This document shows, one piece after another, positions 44,197 through 53,914 of a DNA stretch of 64,000 nt; position 1 is the stretch's first letter; every line of letters starts with the position of its first letter. The position numbers and the translations under genes are program-made. The stretch spans positions 3,686,869 through 3,750,868 of the forward strand of contig NZ_KI911563.1 of the NCBI RefSeq assembly GCF_000515335.1, written 5' to 3'. Under the pieces are notes generated by a model. It saw only the letters and a list, made by a program, of their open reading frames with translations. It was not told the origin of the DNA and did no database searches. The DNA is from Cohnella panacarvi Gsoil 349 (lineage in GTDB: Bacteria; Bacillota; Bacilli; Paenibacillales; Paenibacillaceae).

Positions 44197-44241
44197 TTAC
44201 TTAATGTAAGTAACTATATCAGATGGACGGATTTCTGTCAA
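44197..44241 (-). promoter_or_regulatory. Promoter with perfect operator of the dioxygenase-like gene
   Basis: On the minus strand TTGACA (44241-44236) and TATAGT (44218-44213) are 17 bp apart. TTACTTAATGTAAGTAA (44197-44213), a perfect 7-bp inverted repeat, covers the region from the -10 box to the transcription start, a position typical for a repressor of the MarR or DUF24 kind. No such regulator is adjacent. Confidence 0.75.
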
Positions 44242-44335
44242 AATAGCTTCATCAGAGTGAATGTTTAATGCGAGGGTATCATGATACAATGATGGCGATG
44301 TAAGGATGTCGTAGAAGGCGGAGGCGTATCGAGTC

Positions 44336-45457
44336 ATGTCACATCTAGAGCAACAACAGCCGATCATTCGGTTTGATCGGATCAGCAAGCAGTACGACGA
44401 CGGCACGAAAGTGCTGAACGATGTCAGTTTCGCGATCGAACGCGGTAAATTTTACACGCTGCTGGGTCCGTCCGGCTGCGGTAAGACAACCATTCTGCGC
44501 CTTATCGCGGGCTTCACGGAGTCGACGCAAGGGGACGTCTTTTTTCAAGGGAAAGTCATCAACGGCGTACCCGCGCATGAACGTAAGGTGAACACGGTAT
44601 TCCAAGATTATGCGTTGTTCCCGCATTTGAACGTATATGAGAACGTAGCATTCGGACTACGGGTCAAAAAGTGGAAAAAATCCGACATCGACGCCAAGGT
44701 GAAGGAAGCGCTGCGCTTCGTTAACTTGAACGGCTACGAGAACCGGGAAATATCCGAGATGTCCGGCGGCCAGCGCCAGCGCGTCGCGATCGCGCGCGCG
44801 ATCGTTAACGAGCCGGAGGTACTCCTGCTTGACGAGCCGTTGTCCGCGCTCGATCTGAAGCTTCGTACCGAGATGCAATACGAGCTTCGCGAGCTGCAAC
44901 GCAGGCTGGGCATCACGTTCATCTTCGTCACGCACGACCAAGAGGAAGCGCTTGCGTTGTCGGACGAGATCTTCGTTCTGGACAAAGGCGTCATTCAACA
45001 AAGCGGTACGCCGGTCGACATTTATGACGAGCCGATCAACCGCTTCGTCGCCGACTTCATCGGCGAATCGAATATCGTCGGGGGCACGATGATCGAAGAC
45101 GGCGTCGTCCGGTTCGCGGGCAAGACGTTCGAATGCGTCGATCGCGGGTTCAACCCGAACGAATCGGTCGAGATCGTCATCCGTCCGGAAGACCTCGAGA
45201 TTACGACGCCCGAGCTAGGCAATCTGCAAGCGAAGGTCGGCAGCCAACTGTTCCGCGGCGTGCATTACGAGATCAGCTGCAACGACGACGCCGGCAACGA
45301 ATGGCTCGTGCATTCGACGCGCAAGGCATTGGTCGGACAGAACATCGGACTGCGATTCGATCCCGAAGCGATACACGTCATGCGCATCGGCGAGACGGAA
45401 GAGGAGTTCGACAAGCGGCTGGAAACCTACGGCGAGGCAGGGAACGCTCATGACTAA
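44336..45457 (+). CDS. potA: Spermidine/putrescine ABC importer ATPase, 373 aa
   Basis: Walker [11 protein letters not shown]-loop [20 protein letters not shown], signature [10 protein letters not shown], Walker [15 protein letters not shown]-loop VTHDQEEA. The C-terminal TOBE domain is present from about 280 to the end. The order of genes potA-potB-potC-potD confirms the class. TACAAT at 44285-44290 is a candidate -10 box. It overlaps potB by 8 nt. Confidence 0.94.
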   Translation: MSHLEQQQPIIRFDRISKQYDDGTKVLNDVSFAIERGKFYTLLGPSGCGKTTILRLIAGFTESTQGDVFFQGKVINGVPAHERKVNTVFQDYALFPHLNVYENVAFGLRVKKWKKSDIDAKVKEALRFVNLNGYENREISEMSGGQRQRVAIARAIVNEPEVLLLDEPLSALDLKLRTEMQYELRELQRRLGITFIFVTHDQEEALALSDEIFVLDKGVIQQSGTPVDIYDEPINRFVADFIGESNIVGGTMIEDGVVRFAGKTFECVDRGFNPNESVEIVIRPEDLEITTPELGNLQAKVGSQLFRGVHYEISCNDDAGNEWLVHSTRKALVGQNIGLRFDPEAIHVMRIGETEEEFDKRLETYGEAGNAHD

Positions 45458-46262
45458 GTCGCGCAATCTGTTCCTCGTCCCTTACCTGGCATGGATGGTG
45501 TTGTTCGTCGTCGCGCCGATCGTGCTCATCGCTTATTATTCGTTATTCGACGTGGACGGTCGGTTCACGTTCGACAACTATACGAAATTTCTATCGCCCG
45601 TATACTTGCAGATGACGCTTAACTCGTTCTGGTACGCGCTGCTCATTACGGTTTTCTCTCTGCTGGTCGCGTATCCGACCGCTTATTTTCTAACCCGAAC
45701 GAAGCACAAGTCGCTATGGCTGCTGCTCATTATCGTACCGAGCTGGATCAATCTGCTGCTTAAGGCGTACGCGTTCATCGGGATATTCGGCACGTACGGT
45801 TTCGCGAACAAGGTGCTTGAGCTGGCCGGCATCGGCACGAAGCAAATCCTGTTCACCGACTTCAGCTTCGTCTTCGTATCGGTCTATATTTTCATCCCGT
45901 TCATGATCTTGCCGGTTTATAACGCTCTGGACGAATTGAATCCTTCGCTGATCTACGCTTCGAGAGATCTCGGCGCGTCGCCGTGGCTGACGTTCCGCAA
46001 GGTCGTGTTCCCGTTGACGCTGGAAGGCGTGAAGGCGGGGTGCCAAGCGGTGTTCATTCCGGCGCTGTCGCTCTTTATGATCACTCGGCTGATCGCGGGC
46101 AATCGGGTCATTACGCTCGGCACGGCGATCGAGCAGCATTTTCTGGTTACGCAGGATTGGGGCATGGGGTCGGCGATCGCCGTCGTCCTGATTATCGCCA
46201 TGGCCGTCATCATGATCTTAACCGGCAGCGGGAAGAGAGGTGCCCTGCATGGGTCGCAATAA
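45450..46262 (+). CDS. potB: Spermidine/putrescine ABC importer permease, 270 aa
   Basis: Six membrane segments with the EAA-type loop ([36 protein letters not shown]) that meets the ATPase. Starts inside the end of potA and overlaps potC by 14 nt, one translation unit. Confidence 0.93.
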   Translation: MTKSRNLFLVPYLAWMVLFVVAPIVLIAYYSLFDVDGRFTFDNYTKFLSPVYLQMTLNSFWYALLITVFSLLVAYPTAYFLTRTKHKSLWLLLIIVPSWINLLLKAYAFIGIFGTYGFANKVLELAGIGTKQILFTDFSFVFVSVYIFIPFMILPVYNALDELNPSLIYASRDLGASPWLTFRKVVFPLTLEGVKAGCQAVFIPALSLFMITRLIAGNRVITLGTAIEQHFLVTQDWGMGSAIAVVLIIAMAVIMILTGSGKRGALHGSQ

Positions 46263-47058
46263 CCTCTGGTCGAAGCTCTATCTCGCGTGCGTGTTCCTCG
46301 TTCTGTATTCGCCGATCGCTTATCTCGTCTTCTATTCCTTCAACAGCGGAGGAACGATGCACGGATTCGAAGGAGTCACGCTCGACTGGTACAAGGAAGT
46401 GTTCCAAGATACGCGCCTGCTCATCATCGTGCTGAACACGCTGGTGATCGCGCTGCTGTCGGCGGCGATCTCGACGATCTTCGGCATTGCGGGCGCGCTG
46501 GCCATACACCGGATCAGACGTTACCGGCGCAAGAATGCGCTGCTCTCGTTGAACAACGTATTGATCGTCAGTCCCGACGTCATTATCGGGGCGTCGTTCC
46601 TCATCCTGTTCACGATCGCGGGCATACAGCTCGGCTTTACCTCGGTGCTGCTGTCGCATATCGCGTTCAGCGTGCCGATCGTCGTGCTGATGATTCTGCC
46701 GAAGCTGCAGGAGATGAGCCCGACGCTAATCGACGCGGCGCGCGATCTCGGAGCGAACAATTGGAACGTGCTGTCCAAGGTCGTCATCCCGTTCATCAAA
46801 CCGGGTATATTCGCCGGCTTCTTCATGGCGCTGACGTATTCGCTCGACGACTTCGCGGTCACGTTCTTCGTCACCGGCAACGGCTACACGACGCTGTCCG
46901 TCGAGATCTATTCGAGGGCGCGACAAGGAATCTCGCTGTCGATCAACGCGCTGTCGACGCTTATCTTCCTCGTGACAATCGTGCTCGTCGTCGGCTACTA
47001 CTTCATTAACCGCCGCAATGGCGGCAAGCGCGCCAGACTGGGGGTGCCGACGCAATGA
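46249..47058 (+). CDS. potC: Spermidine/putrescine ABC importer permease, 269 aa
   Basis: Six membrane segments and the EAA loop LIDAARDLGANNWNVLSKVVIPFIKPG. ATG 46249 has GAGAGG at 46235-46240, 8 nt away; a GTG at 46240 is in frame but inside this site. Overlaps potD by 4 nt. Confidence 0.93.
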   Translation: MGRNNLWSKLYLACVFLVLYSPIAYLVFYSFNSGGTMHGFEGVTLDWYKEVFQDTRLLIIVLNTLVIALLSAAISTIFGIAGALAIHRIRRYRRKNALLSLNNVLIVSPDVIIGASFLILFTIAGIQLGFTSVLLSHIAFSVPIVVLMILPKLQEMSPTLIDAARDLGANNWNVLSKVVIPFIKPGIFAGFFMALTYSLDDFAVTFFVTGNGYTTLSVEIYSRARQGISLSINALSTLIFLVTIVLVVGYYFINRRNGGKRARLGVPTQ

Positions 47059-48128
47059 AGCAGCTCGTAAATCTATTCGTTTCGGTGCTGGTCCTATCGG
47101 CTGTCCTGCTGTTTGCGACTTACAGGTTGAACGCATCCGAAGGCTATTCGGGCGGCAATACGCTGACGATTTTCAACTGGGGCGATTACATCGATCCCGA
47201 TCTCATCGCGGAATTCGAGGAGCAGACCGGCATTACGGTCATTTACCAGACGTTCGATTCCAACGAGGCGATGATGACGAAGATCGAGCAGGGAGGCACG
47301 ACGTTCGATATTAGCGTTCCGTCCGACTACGCCATCAGCAAAATGAAGGAAGACAGATTGCTGCTTCCGATCGATCACGCGAAGCTGCCGAATTTGAAGC
47401 ACATCGACCCGCGTTTCATGAATCTGTCGTTCGATCCCGACAACGCGTATTCGATTCCATATTTCTGGGGGACGGTCGGCGTAGTATATAATCGCGAGCT
47501 TGTCGGGGATCACGAGTTCACGAGTTGGAACGAACTGTGGGATCCTGCCCTTCACAACGATATCTTGCTTGTGGACGGGGCTCGGGAAGTGATGGGGATG
47601 GGGCTGAACAGTCTCGGTTATTCTCTGAACGATAAGAACGAGGAGCACTTGCAGGAGGCGAAGCGGAAGCTGAACGAGCTGACGCCGAACGTCAAGGCGA
47701 TCGTCGGCGACGAGATCAAGATGCTGCTCGCGAACGAGGAAGCGGCCGCCGGGGTCGTATGGTCCGGGGACGCGGCGGAGATGATGTGGGAGAACGAAAA
47801 TCTCGATTACGTCGTCCCGGAGGAAGGCTCGAACGTGTGGTTCGACAACATGGTCATTCCGACAACGGCGAAGAACATCGAGGGGGCTCACGAGTTCATC
47901 AATTTCATGCTGGATCCGGAGATCGCCGCGCGGAACACCGAATACGTCGGGTATTCGACTCCTAACGCCGCGGCGCTCGCTTTGCTGCCGGAGGACATCT
48001 CCGGCGACGAACGGTTCTATCCGGCGCCCGAGTTAACCGATAAGTTAGAGGTGTACGATAATCTCGGCAAGCGGATGCTGTCCCATTATAACGAGCTGTT
48101 CCTCGAGTTCAAGATGCACCGGAAGTAA
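47055..48128 (+). CDS. potD: Spermidine/putrescine-binding protein, 357 aa
   Basis: The polyamine-binding PotD/PotF family is shown by LTIFNWGDYIDPDLIAEFEE, ISVPSDYAISKM and FDPDNAYSIPYFWGTVGV. The N-terminus has one hydrophobic segment (about 5-22) but no Cys that could carry a lipid, unlike most Gram-positive PotD; it may stay anchored by an uncleaved helix or be released. The ATG overlaps the end of potC. It is last gene of the operon and converges with the GntR-type regulator gene 18 nt later. Confidence 0.92.
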   Translation: MKQLVNLFVSVLVLSAVLLFATYRLNASEGYSGGNTLTIFNWGDYIDPDLIAEFEEQTGITVIYQTFDSNEAMMTKIEQGGTTFDISVPSDYAISKMKEDRLLLPIDHAKLPNLKHIDPRFMNLSFDPDNAYSIPYFWGTVGVVYNRELVGDHEFTSWNELWDPALHNDILLVDGAREVMGMGLNSLGYSLNDKNEEHLQEAKRKLNELTPNVKAIVGDEIKMLLANEEAAAGVVWSGDAAEMMWENENLDYVVPEEGSNVWFDNMVIPTTAKNIEGAHEFINFMLDPEIAARNTEYVGYSTPNAAALALLPEDISGDERFYPAPELTDKLEVYDNLGKRMLSHYNELFLEFKMHRK

Positions 48129-48146
48129 TCGTATCGTTCCGTGCGA

Positions 48147-49211
48147 TCACTTGAATACAAGCTTAACCGGCACGACGACGTTCTGCGGAGCATAGCTATG
48201 CATGATCTGATCGCACAGCAGGGACACGGCGGTACGCGCCACCTCCTGCTCGTCCTGCTGCACGTATGAGACGCCCGGAATGTCGGGGTCGTCGAACGAG
48301 AACAGCTCGACCTCCGATTTTCTGCCGATGCGAGCCAGAGCCCGCGACGTTAACTGGGCGATTTCCTCCGTCAGCGTGAATGCGGCGGTGATCGAGCCGT
48401 GCGCCTGCAGGAATTCCGTAATATGTTCTTGAGCCTTGTCGCTGCGAAGAATATCGAGCGGGACATGGCACCATAAGCTCTTATCGATCGAGATTTCTTG
48501 GTCGATATACGCCTTCTCGAACCCGGTCGTCCGATCTTGGACGGCCGTGTTTGCGTTCTCGGGAGAAATGAGCGCGATGTGGCGATGTTCCTTGGATAGC
48601 AGGTAGGATACGGTATCGTACGCCCCGCCATGATTGTCCGAAGTAATCGAGTACGTTTCGATGTTGCGCAAGTACCGGTCGATGAATACGAACGGGAACT
48701 TGTCGAGCGACAGGCGCAGCAGCGATTCGTTGTATTTCTCGTCCTCGGTCGGGAAGACGATGAGGCCTTTGACGCCGGCATCGGCCAGGTCGCGGATCGA
48801 AAGGGATTCCTCGGCTGCCGACTCCCGCGTAATGCTCAGGATCATTCGAAAGCCGGCTTCCTTCGAATAAAGCTCCGTGTAGTCGACAAGCTTCCGGATG
48901 ACGCTCGTCTTCATTGTCGGAATAATGAAGCCAATGAGCGGAACGGCGTCCTTCGCGGGCTCCGGCGCGGACAAGGCTCCGGCCATCTCCAATTCGGCGG
49001 ATACGAACGTCCCTTTGCCCTGGATGCGGATGACGAGGCCTTCGTCCGCGAGCTCGGACAAGGCGTTCTTCACCGTAATCTTGCTCACCTTGTATTCGTC
49101 CATCAGCTCCTGCTCGGAGGGGATGCGGTCGGCAGGCCTCAGCTTGCCGGAAGCGATCTTCTCTCTAATGTGCTGTCCGATTTGTTTATACAGAGCTGTT
49201 TTTCTGCTCAC
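48147..49211 (-). CDS. GntR-type HTH / LacI-type effector domain regulator (AraR-like), 354 aa
   Basis: The winged helix of the GntR family (ALYKQIGQHIREKIASG, PSEQELMDEYKVSKITVKNALSEL, GKGTFV) is joined to a periplasmic-binding-like domain of the LacI type (LIGFIIPTMKTSVIRKLVD, RHIALISPENANTA, SYVQQDEQEVARTAV). AraR, the arabinose repressor of Bacillus, has the same build. The start is GTG 49211 after GGGAG; the open frame reaches 49262. It is divergent from the sugar ABC/GH43 operon, which fits an arabinose-responsive repressor of that operon. Confidence 0.9.
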   Translation of the reverse strand: MSRKTALYKQIGQHIREKIASGKLRPADRIPSEQELMDEYKVSKITVKNALSELADEGLVIRIQGKGTFVSAELEMAGALSAPEPAKDAVPLIGFIIPTMKTSVIRKLVDYTELYSKEAGFRMILSITRESAAEESLSIRDLADAGVKGLIVFPTEDEKYNESLLRLSLDKFPFVFIDRYLRNIETYSITSDNHGGAYDTVSYLLSKEHRHIALISPENANTAVQDRTTGFEKAYIDQEISIDKSLWCHVPLDILRSDKAQEHITEFLQAHGSITAAFTLTEEIAQLTSRALARIGRKSEVELFSFDDPDIPGVSYVQQDEQEVARTAVSLLCDQIMHSYAPQNVVVPVKLVFK

Positions 49212-49248
49212 GCCGTTCACTCCCAATAAAATTATTAGTTTTAATACC

Positions 49249-49306
49249 AATTGATTATACAAATTATATTTAATTGATATTATAATTCAGTTATAAAGCG
49301 CTTACA
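49249..49306. promoter_or_regulatory. Control region of the arabino-oligosaccharide operon: direct repeats, -10 and cre-like site
   Basis: AATTGAT occurs at 49249 and 49272 (23 bp apart), possible regulator half-sites. TATAAT is at 49281-49286. ATAAAGCGCTTACA (49293-49306) agrees with the CcpA cre consensus at 12 of 14 bases compared with TGAAAGCGCTTTCA, just after the -10, where a carbon catabolite repressor could block. Confidence 0.45.
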
Positions 49307-49364
49307 ACCCTGAAATAAGGAAAATTTAAGCGCATTAACCAAATCTTTGAGGGGGAATATCCGA

Positions 49365-50681
49365 ATGAAAAAGGCGCTACATTACTCGCTTGCCTTGGCG
49401 CTCGCCAGCAGCATCGTATTAGCAGGTTGCAGCTCGAACAATAACGACAGCAATGCATCCGCATCCGATTCGTCCAAAGCCGCATCCGGAACGCCGACCA
49501 ACCTAGAATTCTGGACCTTCAATGAATTGCATCAGAAGTTTTTCGAAAGCATGACGGAGAAATGGAACGCGGCTTATCCGGAGACACCGATTAAATTGAC
49601 AGCCACGACCTTCCCATACGACGACGCGCACAATAAGCTGCTTGTGGCATTGCAATCCGGCAAAGGCGCTCCGGACTTGTCGGATATCGAGATCAGCAAG
49701 ATCGGCAACTATCTGAAAGGCGATCCGCAATTCGTTCCGCTCAACGATATCGTAGAGCCGGTTAAAGACAAACTCGTCATGTCCCGCCTGGACAACTATG
49801 CCAAAGACGGCAAGTATTACGGCATCGACTACCACGTCGGAGCGCAGGTCATCTACTATAACAAAGAAATTCTTGATGCGGCTGGCGTCAACGCCGATAC
49901 GATCGTCACTTGGGACGACTTCGAAGCGGCAGGCAAGCTCGTGCTCGAGAAAACCGGCAAACCGATGACGACCGTCGAGACGACCGACCAATGGACGTAC
50001 TGGCCGATGGTCGTGCAGCACGGCTCCGACTTCCTCGACAAAGACGGCAACGTGACGTTGAACGATCAGGGGAACTTGGACGTATTGACCTATTTGCAGA
50101 AGCTCGTGAAGGAGAAAGTCGCCGTCGCGGCTCCGGGCGGCTTCCACCATGCCGAAGAATACTACGGCTTTATGAATGGCGGAGGCGCGGCCTCGATCTG
50201 GATGCCGATGTGGTATATGGGGCGCTTTACGGACTACATGCCGGATCTGAAAGGAAAAATCATCATCAAGCCGATGCCCGTGTTCAAACAAGGCGAAATG
50301 CGCTCATCCGGCATGGGCGGCACGGGCACGGTGATTACGAATCAGACGAAACACGCCGATCTGGCCAAAAAATTCCTCGAGTTCGCGAAAGTGTCCAAGG
50401 AAGGCAATGTCGAAATTTGGAAGCAGCTCGGCTTCGATCCGATCCGTACGGACGCTTGGACCGACCCGGCCATGAACGAAGTGAACAAATATACCGACTA
50501 CTTCGGCACGGGCATCTTCACTTTCCTAGACAGCCTGAAGAGCGAAATCGCGCCTACGAACATTAAGGAGAGAACGCCTGCGGTATCCGACGTCATCAAG
50601 ACGAAAGCGATGTTCCAAGCGTTGAACGATCTGAAAGATCCGAAGGCCGTCCTGGACGACGCTGCGGGCAGCATTAAGTAA
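49365..50681 (+). CDS. Sugar-binding lipoprotein of a CUT1 ABC importer, 438 aa
   Basis: Lipoprotein signal with the lipobox LAGCSSN (Cys near residue 21), then a Ser/Asn linker and a family 1 solute-binding domain (LEFWTFNELHQKFFESMTEKWN ...). It catches sugar outside the membrane for the two following permeases. ATG 49365 stands 9 nt after GAGGGGG. GH43 in the same operon suggests arabinose-containing oligosaccharides as substrate. Confidence 0.92.
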   Translation: MKKALHYSLALALASSIVLAGCSSNNNDSNASASDSSKAASGTPTNLEFWTFNELHQKFFESMTEKWNAAYPETPIKLTATTFPYDDAHNKLLVALQSGKGAPDLSDIEISKIGNYLKGDPQFVPLNDIVEPVKDKLVMSRLDNYAKDGKYYGIDYHVGAQVIYYNKEILDAAGVNADTIVTWDDFEAAGKLVLEKTGKPMTTVETTDQWTYWPMVVQHGSDFLDKDGNVTLNDQGNLDVLTYLQKLVKEKVAVAAPGGFHHAEEYYGFMNGGGAASIWMPMWYMGRFTDYMPDLKGKIIIKPMPVFKQGEMRSSGMGGTGTVITNQTKHADLAKKFLEFAKVSKEGNVEIWKQLGFDPIRTDAWTDPAMNEVNKYTDYFGTGIFTFLDSLKSEIAPTNIKERTPAVSDVIKTKAMFQALNDLKDPKAVLDDAAGSIK

Positions 50682-50771
50682 ATAACAAACGTACGGGCAA
50701 CTTTGCCGAAGGGTCGCAACCGGGCTCTTCGGCATCGCTCGCTCGCGACAGGAAAGGAGCGAAACGGCGGT

Positions 50772-51653
50772 ATGAAATGGATGTATTCCCAGCGGCTCGC
50801 GCCCTACGTATTCGTGCTTCCGTTCGTGCTTTCGCTCGCGGTCTTTTTCGTCTATCCGGTGCTGTCGACGTTCATCATGAGCTTCCAGGAAGTGCTGCCG
50901 GGTCAGACGCATTTCATCGGCTGGGCGAACTACGAGAATTTATGGGACGAGTCATTCTACACGGCGCTGTGGAACAGCTCGAAGTATACGTTCTGGACAA
51001 TTGTCGTATTAATTCCGCTGCCGCTCGTGCTCGCCGTCTTCTTGAATTCCAAGAGGATGAAGTGGAGCGGATTTTTCCGGTCGGCGCTGTTCGTACCGGC
51101 TTTGACGTCGGTCGTCGTGGCGGGCATCGTGTTCCGGCTCGTGTTCGGATCGCTGGACGCTTCGGTCATGAACTCGATACGGCACCTGTTCGGCTTCGAG
51201 ACGATTAACTGGCTGGCTAGCAGCACGACGGGCATGCTTGTTCTCGTTATTCTGGCGACTTGGCGATATGCGGGCATTAACATCGTGTATTTCATGTCTG
51301 CCCTGCAATCTATTCCCGACGAGCTCTATGAATCGGCGTCCATCGACGGTGCGAACACGTGGCAGAAGTTCTGGCGCATTACGCTGCCGCTCTTAAAGCC
51401 GATCTCGATCTATGTCATTACGATCAGCATTTACGGCGGGTACGCGATGTTCACCGAAAGCTTCATCCTGTGGAGCGGCAACCGTTCGCCTAACGATATC
51501 GGGTTGACGATGATCGGGCTGCTCTATCGTCACGGTATCGAGAAGAACGAGCTAGGTCTCGGATCAGCGATCGGTGTCGTGCTGCTGACGATTACGATGG
51601 TCATTAATGTCATTCAGCTTCGCTTATTCGGCTTGTTCAAGAAGGAGGATTAA
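50772..51653 (+). CDS. Sugar ABC importer permease, MalF-like, 293 aa
   Basis: Six membrane segments with the EAA loop SIPDELYESASIDGANTWQKFWRITLPLLKP. ATG 50772 chosen from homology (the segment before is not hydrophobic and shows no similarity). The operon contains no ATPase; importers of this class usually share the MsmX-type ATPase encoded elsewhere. Confidence 0.92.
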   Translation: MKWMYSQRLAPYVFVLPFVLSLAVFFVYPVLSTFIMSFQEVLPGQTHFIGWANYENLWDESFYTALWNSSKYTFWTIVVLIPLPLVLAVFLNSKRMKWSGFFRSALFVPALTSVVVAGIVFRLVFGSLDASVMNSIRHLFGFETINWLASSTTGMLVLVILATWRYAGINIVYFMSALQSIPDELYESASIDGANTWQKFWRITLPLLKPISIYVITISIYGGYAMFTESFILWSGNRSPNDIGLTMIGLLYRHGIEKNELGLGSAIGVVLLTITMVINVIQLRLFGLFKKED

Positions 51654-51655
51654 CG

Positions 51656-52498
51656 ATGAGCGTTAGAAGATTCAGCCCGCAAACGTTACTTCTCCTCGTC
51701 TTGTTCGTTATCCTGGGCGCTCTCGCTTTGTTCCCTTTCTATTGTCTGGCGCTCGCTTCGTTCAAACCGTCGAAGGAGCTTCTCCGGTTCGGCCTTAATA
51801 TCAAGCTGCAGGCGGATTTGCTCTCGTGGAACAACTACTCTTTCATTTTCTCGGCGGGCGGCGCGAAGTACATTACCTGGTATAAGAACAGCTTGGTCAT
51901 TACGGCTGTCTACACGGTGCTGTGCATGCTGCTGTCTTCGATGGTCGGCTATGGCCTTGCGATGTACCGATTCTTCGGACGCAACCTGATCTTCATCTTC
52001 GTGCTGCTCGTCATGATGGTTCCGATCGAGATCATCATGCTGCCGCTTTACAAGCAAATGATCGCGCTTAACCTGATCGACACGTTCAGCGGGGTCATTC
52101 TGCCGTTCGTCGTATCTCCGCTGCCGATCTTTTTCTTCAGGCAGTACGCCGCGGGTTTGCCGAAAGACTTCCTCGATGCGGGAAGAATCGACGGCTGCTC
52201 GGAATACGGCATTTACTTCCGAATTTTCGTGCCGCTAATGACGCCGGCCTTCGGCGCGATGATTATCGTGCAGGCGCTTGCCAGCTGGAATAGCTTCGTA
52301 TGGCCGCTCATCGTGCTCAATTCGGGCGAGAAGCTGACGTTGCCGATCGGCTTGTCCAGTCTTGTGACGCCATACGGCAACAATTACGATATTCTGATCG
52401 CCGGCTCCGTGCTTGCGATCGTGCCGATCATGCTCGTATTCGTCTTTTTCCAAAGATACTTCGTATCCGGACTGACGGTCGGCGGCGTTAAGGGGTAA
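51656..52498 (+). CDS. Sugar ABC importer permease, MalG-like, 280 aa
   Basis: Six membrane segments and the EAA loop LPKDFLDAGRIDGCSEYGIYFRIFVPLMTP. It starts 3 nt after the stop of the preceding permease and is followed by the GH43 gene after 36 nt. Together with that gene it forms the translocation pore. Confidence 0.92.
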   Translation: MSVRRFSPQTLLLLVLFVILGALALFPFYCLALASFKPSKELLRFGLNIKLQADLLSWNNYSFIFSAGGAKYITWYKNSLVITAVYTVLCMLLSSMVGYGLAMYRFFGRNLIFIFVLLVMMVPIEIIMLPLYKQMIALNLIDTFSGVILPFVVSPLPIFFFRQYAAGLPKDFLDAGRIDGCSEYGIYFRIFVPLMTPAFGAMIIVQALASWNSFVWPLIVLNSGEKLTLPIGLSSLVTPYGNNYDILIAGSVLAIVPIMLVFVFFQRYFVSGLTVGGVKG

Positions 52499-52534
52499 AT
52501 AAGGGCTAGCTAAAAACAAAAAGCAGGTGACAGG

Positions 52535-53518
52535 ATGGGAGTCCAACAATCGAATATGAACGGCGTTAAGCCGTTGATCGAACAGCGCGCGGATCCGCAT
52601 ATTATCAGGCATACGGACGGGTTCTATTATTTCGCCGCTTCCGTGCCGGAATACGACAGAATCGAAATCCGCGGCGCAAGAACGATAGAAGAGCTGGCTC
52701 GTGCTAAGCCGGTCGTCATCTGGAGGAAGCGCGAGTCCGGCTTGCTTAGCGCGAACATTTGGGCGCCCGAAATTCACCATATCGACGGCAAATGGTATAT
52801 CTATTTTGCCGCCGCGCACACGTCGGAGACGAACGAAGGGCTGTTCGATCATCGCATGTTCGTCCTGGAGAACGGGAACGCCGATCCATTGGAAGGGGAG
52901 TGGGAAGAGAAAGGGCAAATCCGCGCGGCATGGGAAAGCTTCTCGCTGGACGCGACGACCTTCGAGCACCGCGGCACGCGTTACCTCGTATGGGCGCAGA
53001 AGGACCCGGACATCCCTGGCAACTCCAATCTGTACATCTCGGCCATGAGCAATCCGTGGACGTTAACCGGCAAGCAGATGATGCTGACGATCCCCGAATA
53101 CGACTGGGAGACCATCGGTTTCAAGGTGAACGAGGGTGCCGCTTTTCTGCGCAAAGACGATAAGGTGTTCATCTCCTATTCGGCCAGCGCGACGGATTTC
53201 AACTACTGCCTAGGGCTGCTCGAAGCCGACGCCGACGCCGACCTGCTCGACGCCGCATCGTGGCGCAAATCGCCGGCTTCCGTGCTGACCACGGACGAAA
53301 GCATCGGCATGTACGGCCCGGGACACAACAGCTTCACCGTCTCGGAGGACGGGACGAAGGCGTTGTTCGTCTTTCACGCAAGGACGTATAAGGAGATCGT
53401 GGGAGATCCGCTATACGATCCGAACCGGCACACGTTCGTCGCGGAGCTTCAATGGACGGCCGACGGAAGGCCGGATTTTCGCGGTTCCGTCTCTATGCTT
53501 CCGCGCTTCAGAGCTTAA
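52535..53518 (+). CDS. Glycoside hydrolase family 43 (arabinofuranosidase/arabinanase-like), 327 aa
   Basis: The five-bladed propeller is indicated by the residues of the GH43 active site: Asp base in RADPHIIR, Asp in FSLDATTF and Glu acid in KVNEGAAF. NIWAPEIHHIDGKWYIYFAA is the second-blade motif. There is no signal peptide, so it cuts imported oligosaccharides in the cytoplasm. It is last gene of the ABC operon. Whether it is arabinosidase or xylosidase cannot be said; the AraR-like regulator favours arabinose. Confidence 0.9.
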   Translation: MGVQQSNMNGVKPLIEQRADPHIIRHTDGFYYFAASVPEYDRIEIRGARTIEELARAKPVVIWRKRESGLLSANIWAPEIHHIDGKWYIYFAAAHTSETNEGLFDHRMFVLENGNADPLEGEWEEKGQIRAAWESFSLDATTFEHRGTRYLVWAQKDPDIPGNSNLYISAMSNPWTLTGKQMMLTIPEYDWETIGFKVNEGAAFLRKDDKVFISYSASATDFNYCLGLLEADADADLLDAASWRKSPASVLTTDESIGMYGPGHNSFTVSEDGTKALFVFHARTYKEIVGDPLYDPNRHTFVAELQWTADGRPDFRGSVSMLPRFRA

Positions 53519-53531
53519 TCGATGATGGTTG

Positions 53532-53563
53532 CAACCCCAGGCTGCTCTTGCGGCTTGGGGTTG
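53532..53563 (+). terminator. Terminator of the GH43 operon
   Basis: CAACCCCAGGC pairs with GCTTGGGGTTG (one mismatch), followed by TTTGCG. Confidence 0.7.
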
Positions 53564-53598
53564 TTTGCGTTAGGGGAAGCGATTGGCCGATCATTGCG

Positions 53599-53729
53599 CC
53601 TGCACGGAGTACAGTTACGCCTGTGACACCAAACGGCCATAGCTCACTATACCTGCACAGAGTACAGTTAATTTAGCAGATAACGGGCAAACGGGCGGAT
53701 ATGGCGGACTTGGGCTGTATTCTGTGCAG
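53599..53729. repeat. Intergenic repeats of the CTGCACAGAGTACAG type
   Basis: CCTGCACGGAGTACAGTTA (53599) and CCTGCACAGAGTACAGTTA (53652) are 53 bp apart. An inverted copy, CTGTATTCTGTGCAG, lies at 53715-53729. The remaining part of the 350-bp gap up to the LemA gene (53730-53914) shows no other feature. Confidence 0.65.
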
Positions 53730-53914
53730 GTATTGAGCGGAATAAGGTGCATTGGGATTGGTGCGTAACGCTTCCGAATACTTCGTTATGTGCAGCAAGA
53801 TTTGGGTAAATACTAGATTGGGAAGGCCTGATGCATGATACGAGACGAGCCGCATACAGTAGGGTTGTCTAGGAAATTCTTGTGCGCTTGCAAGGAACGA
53901 AGGGGGAGTTAAGG

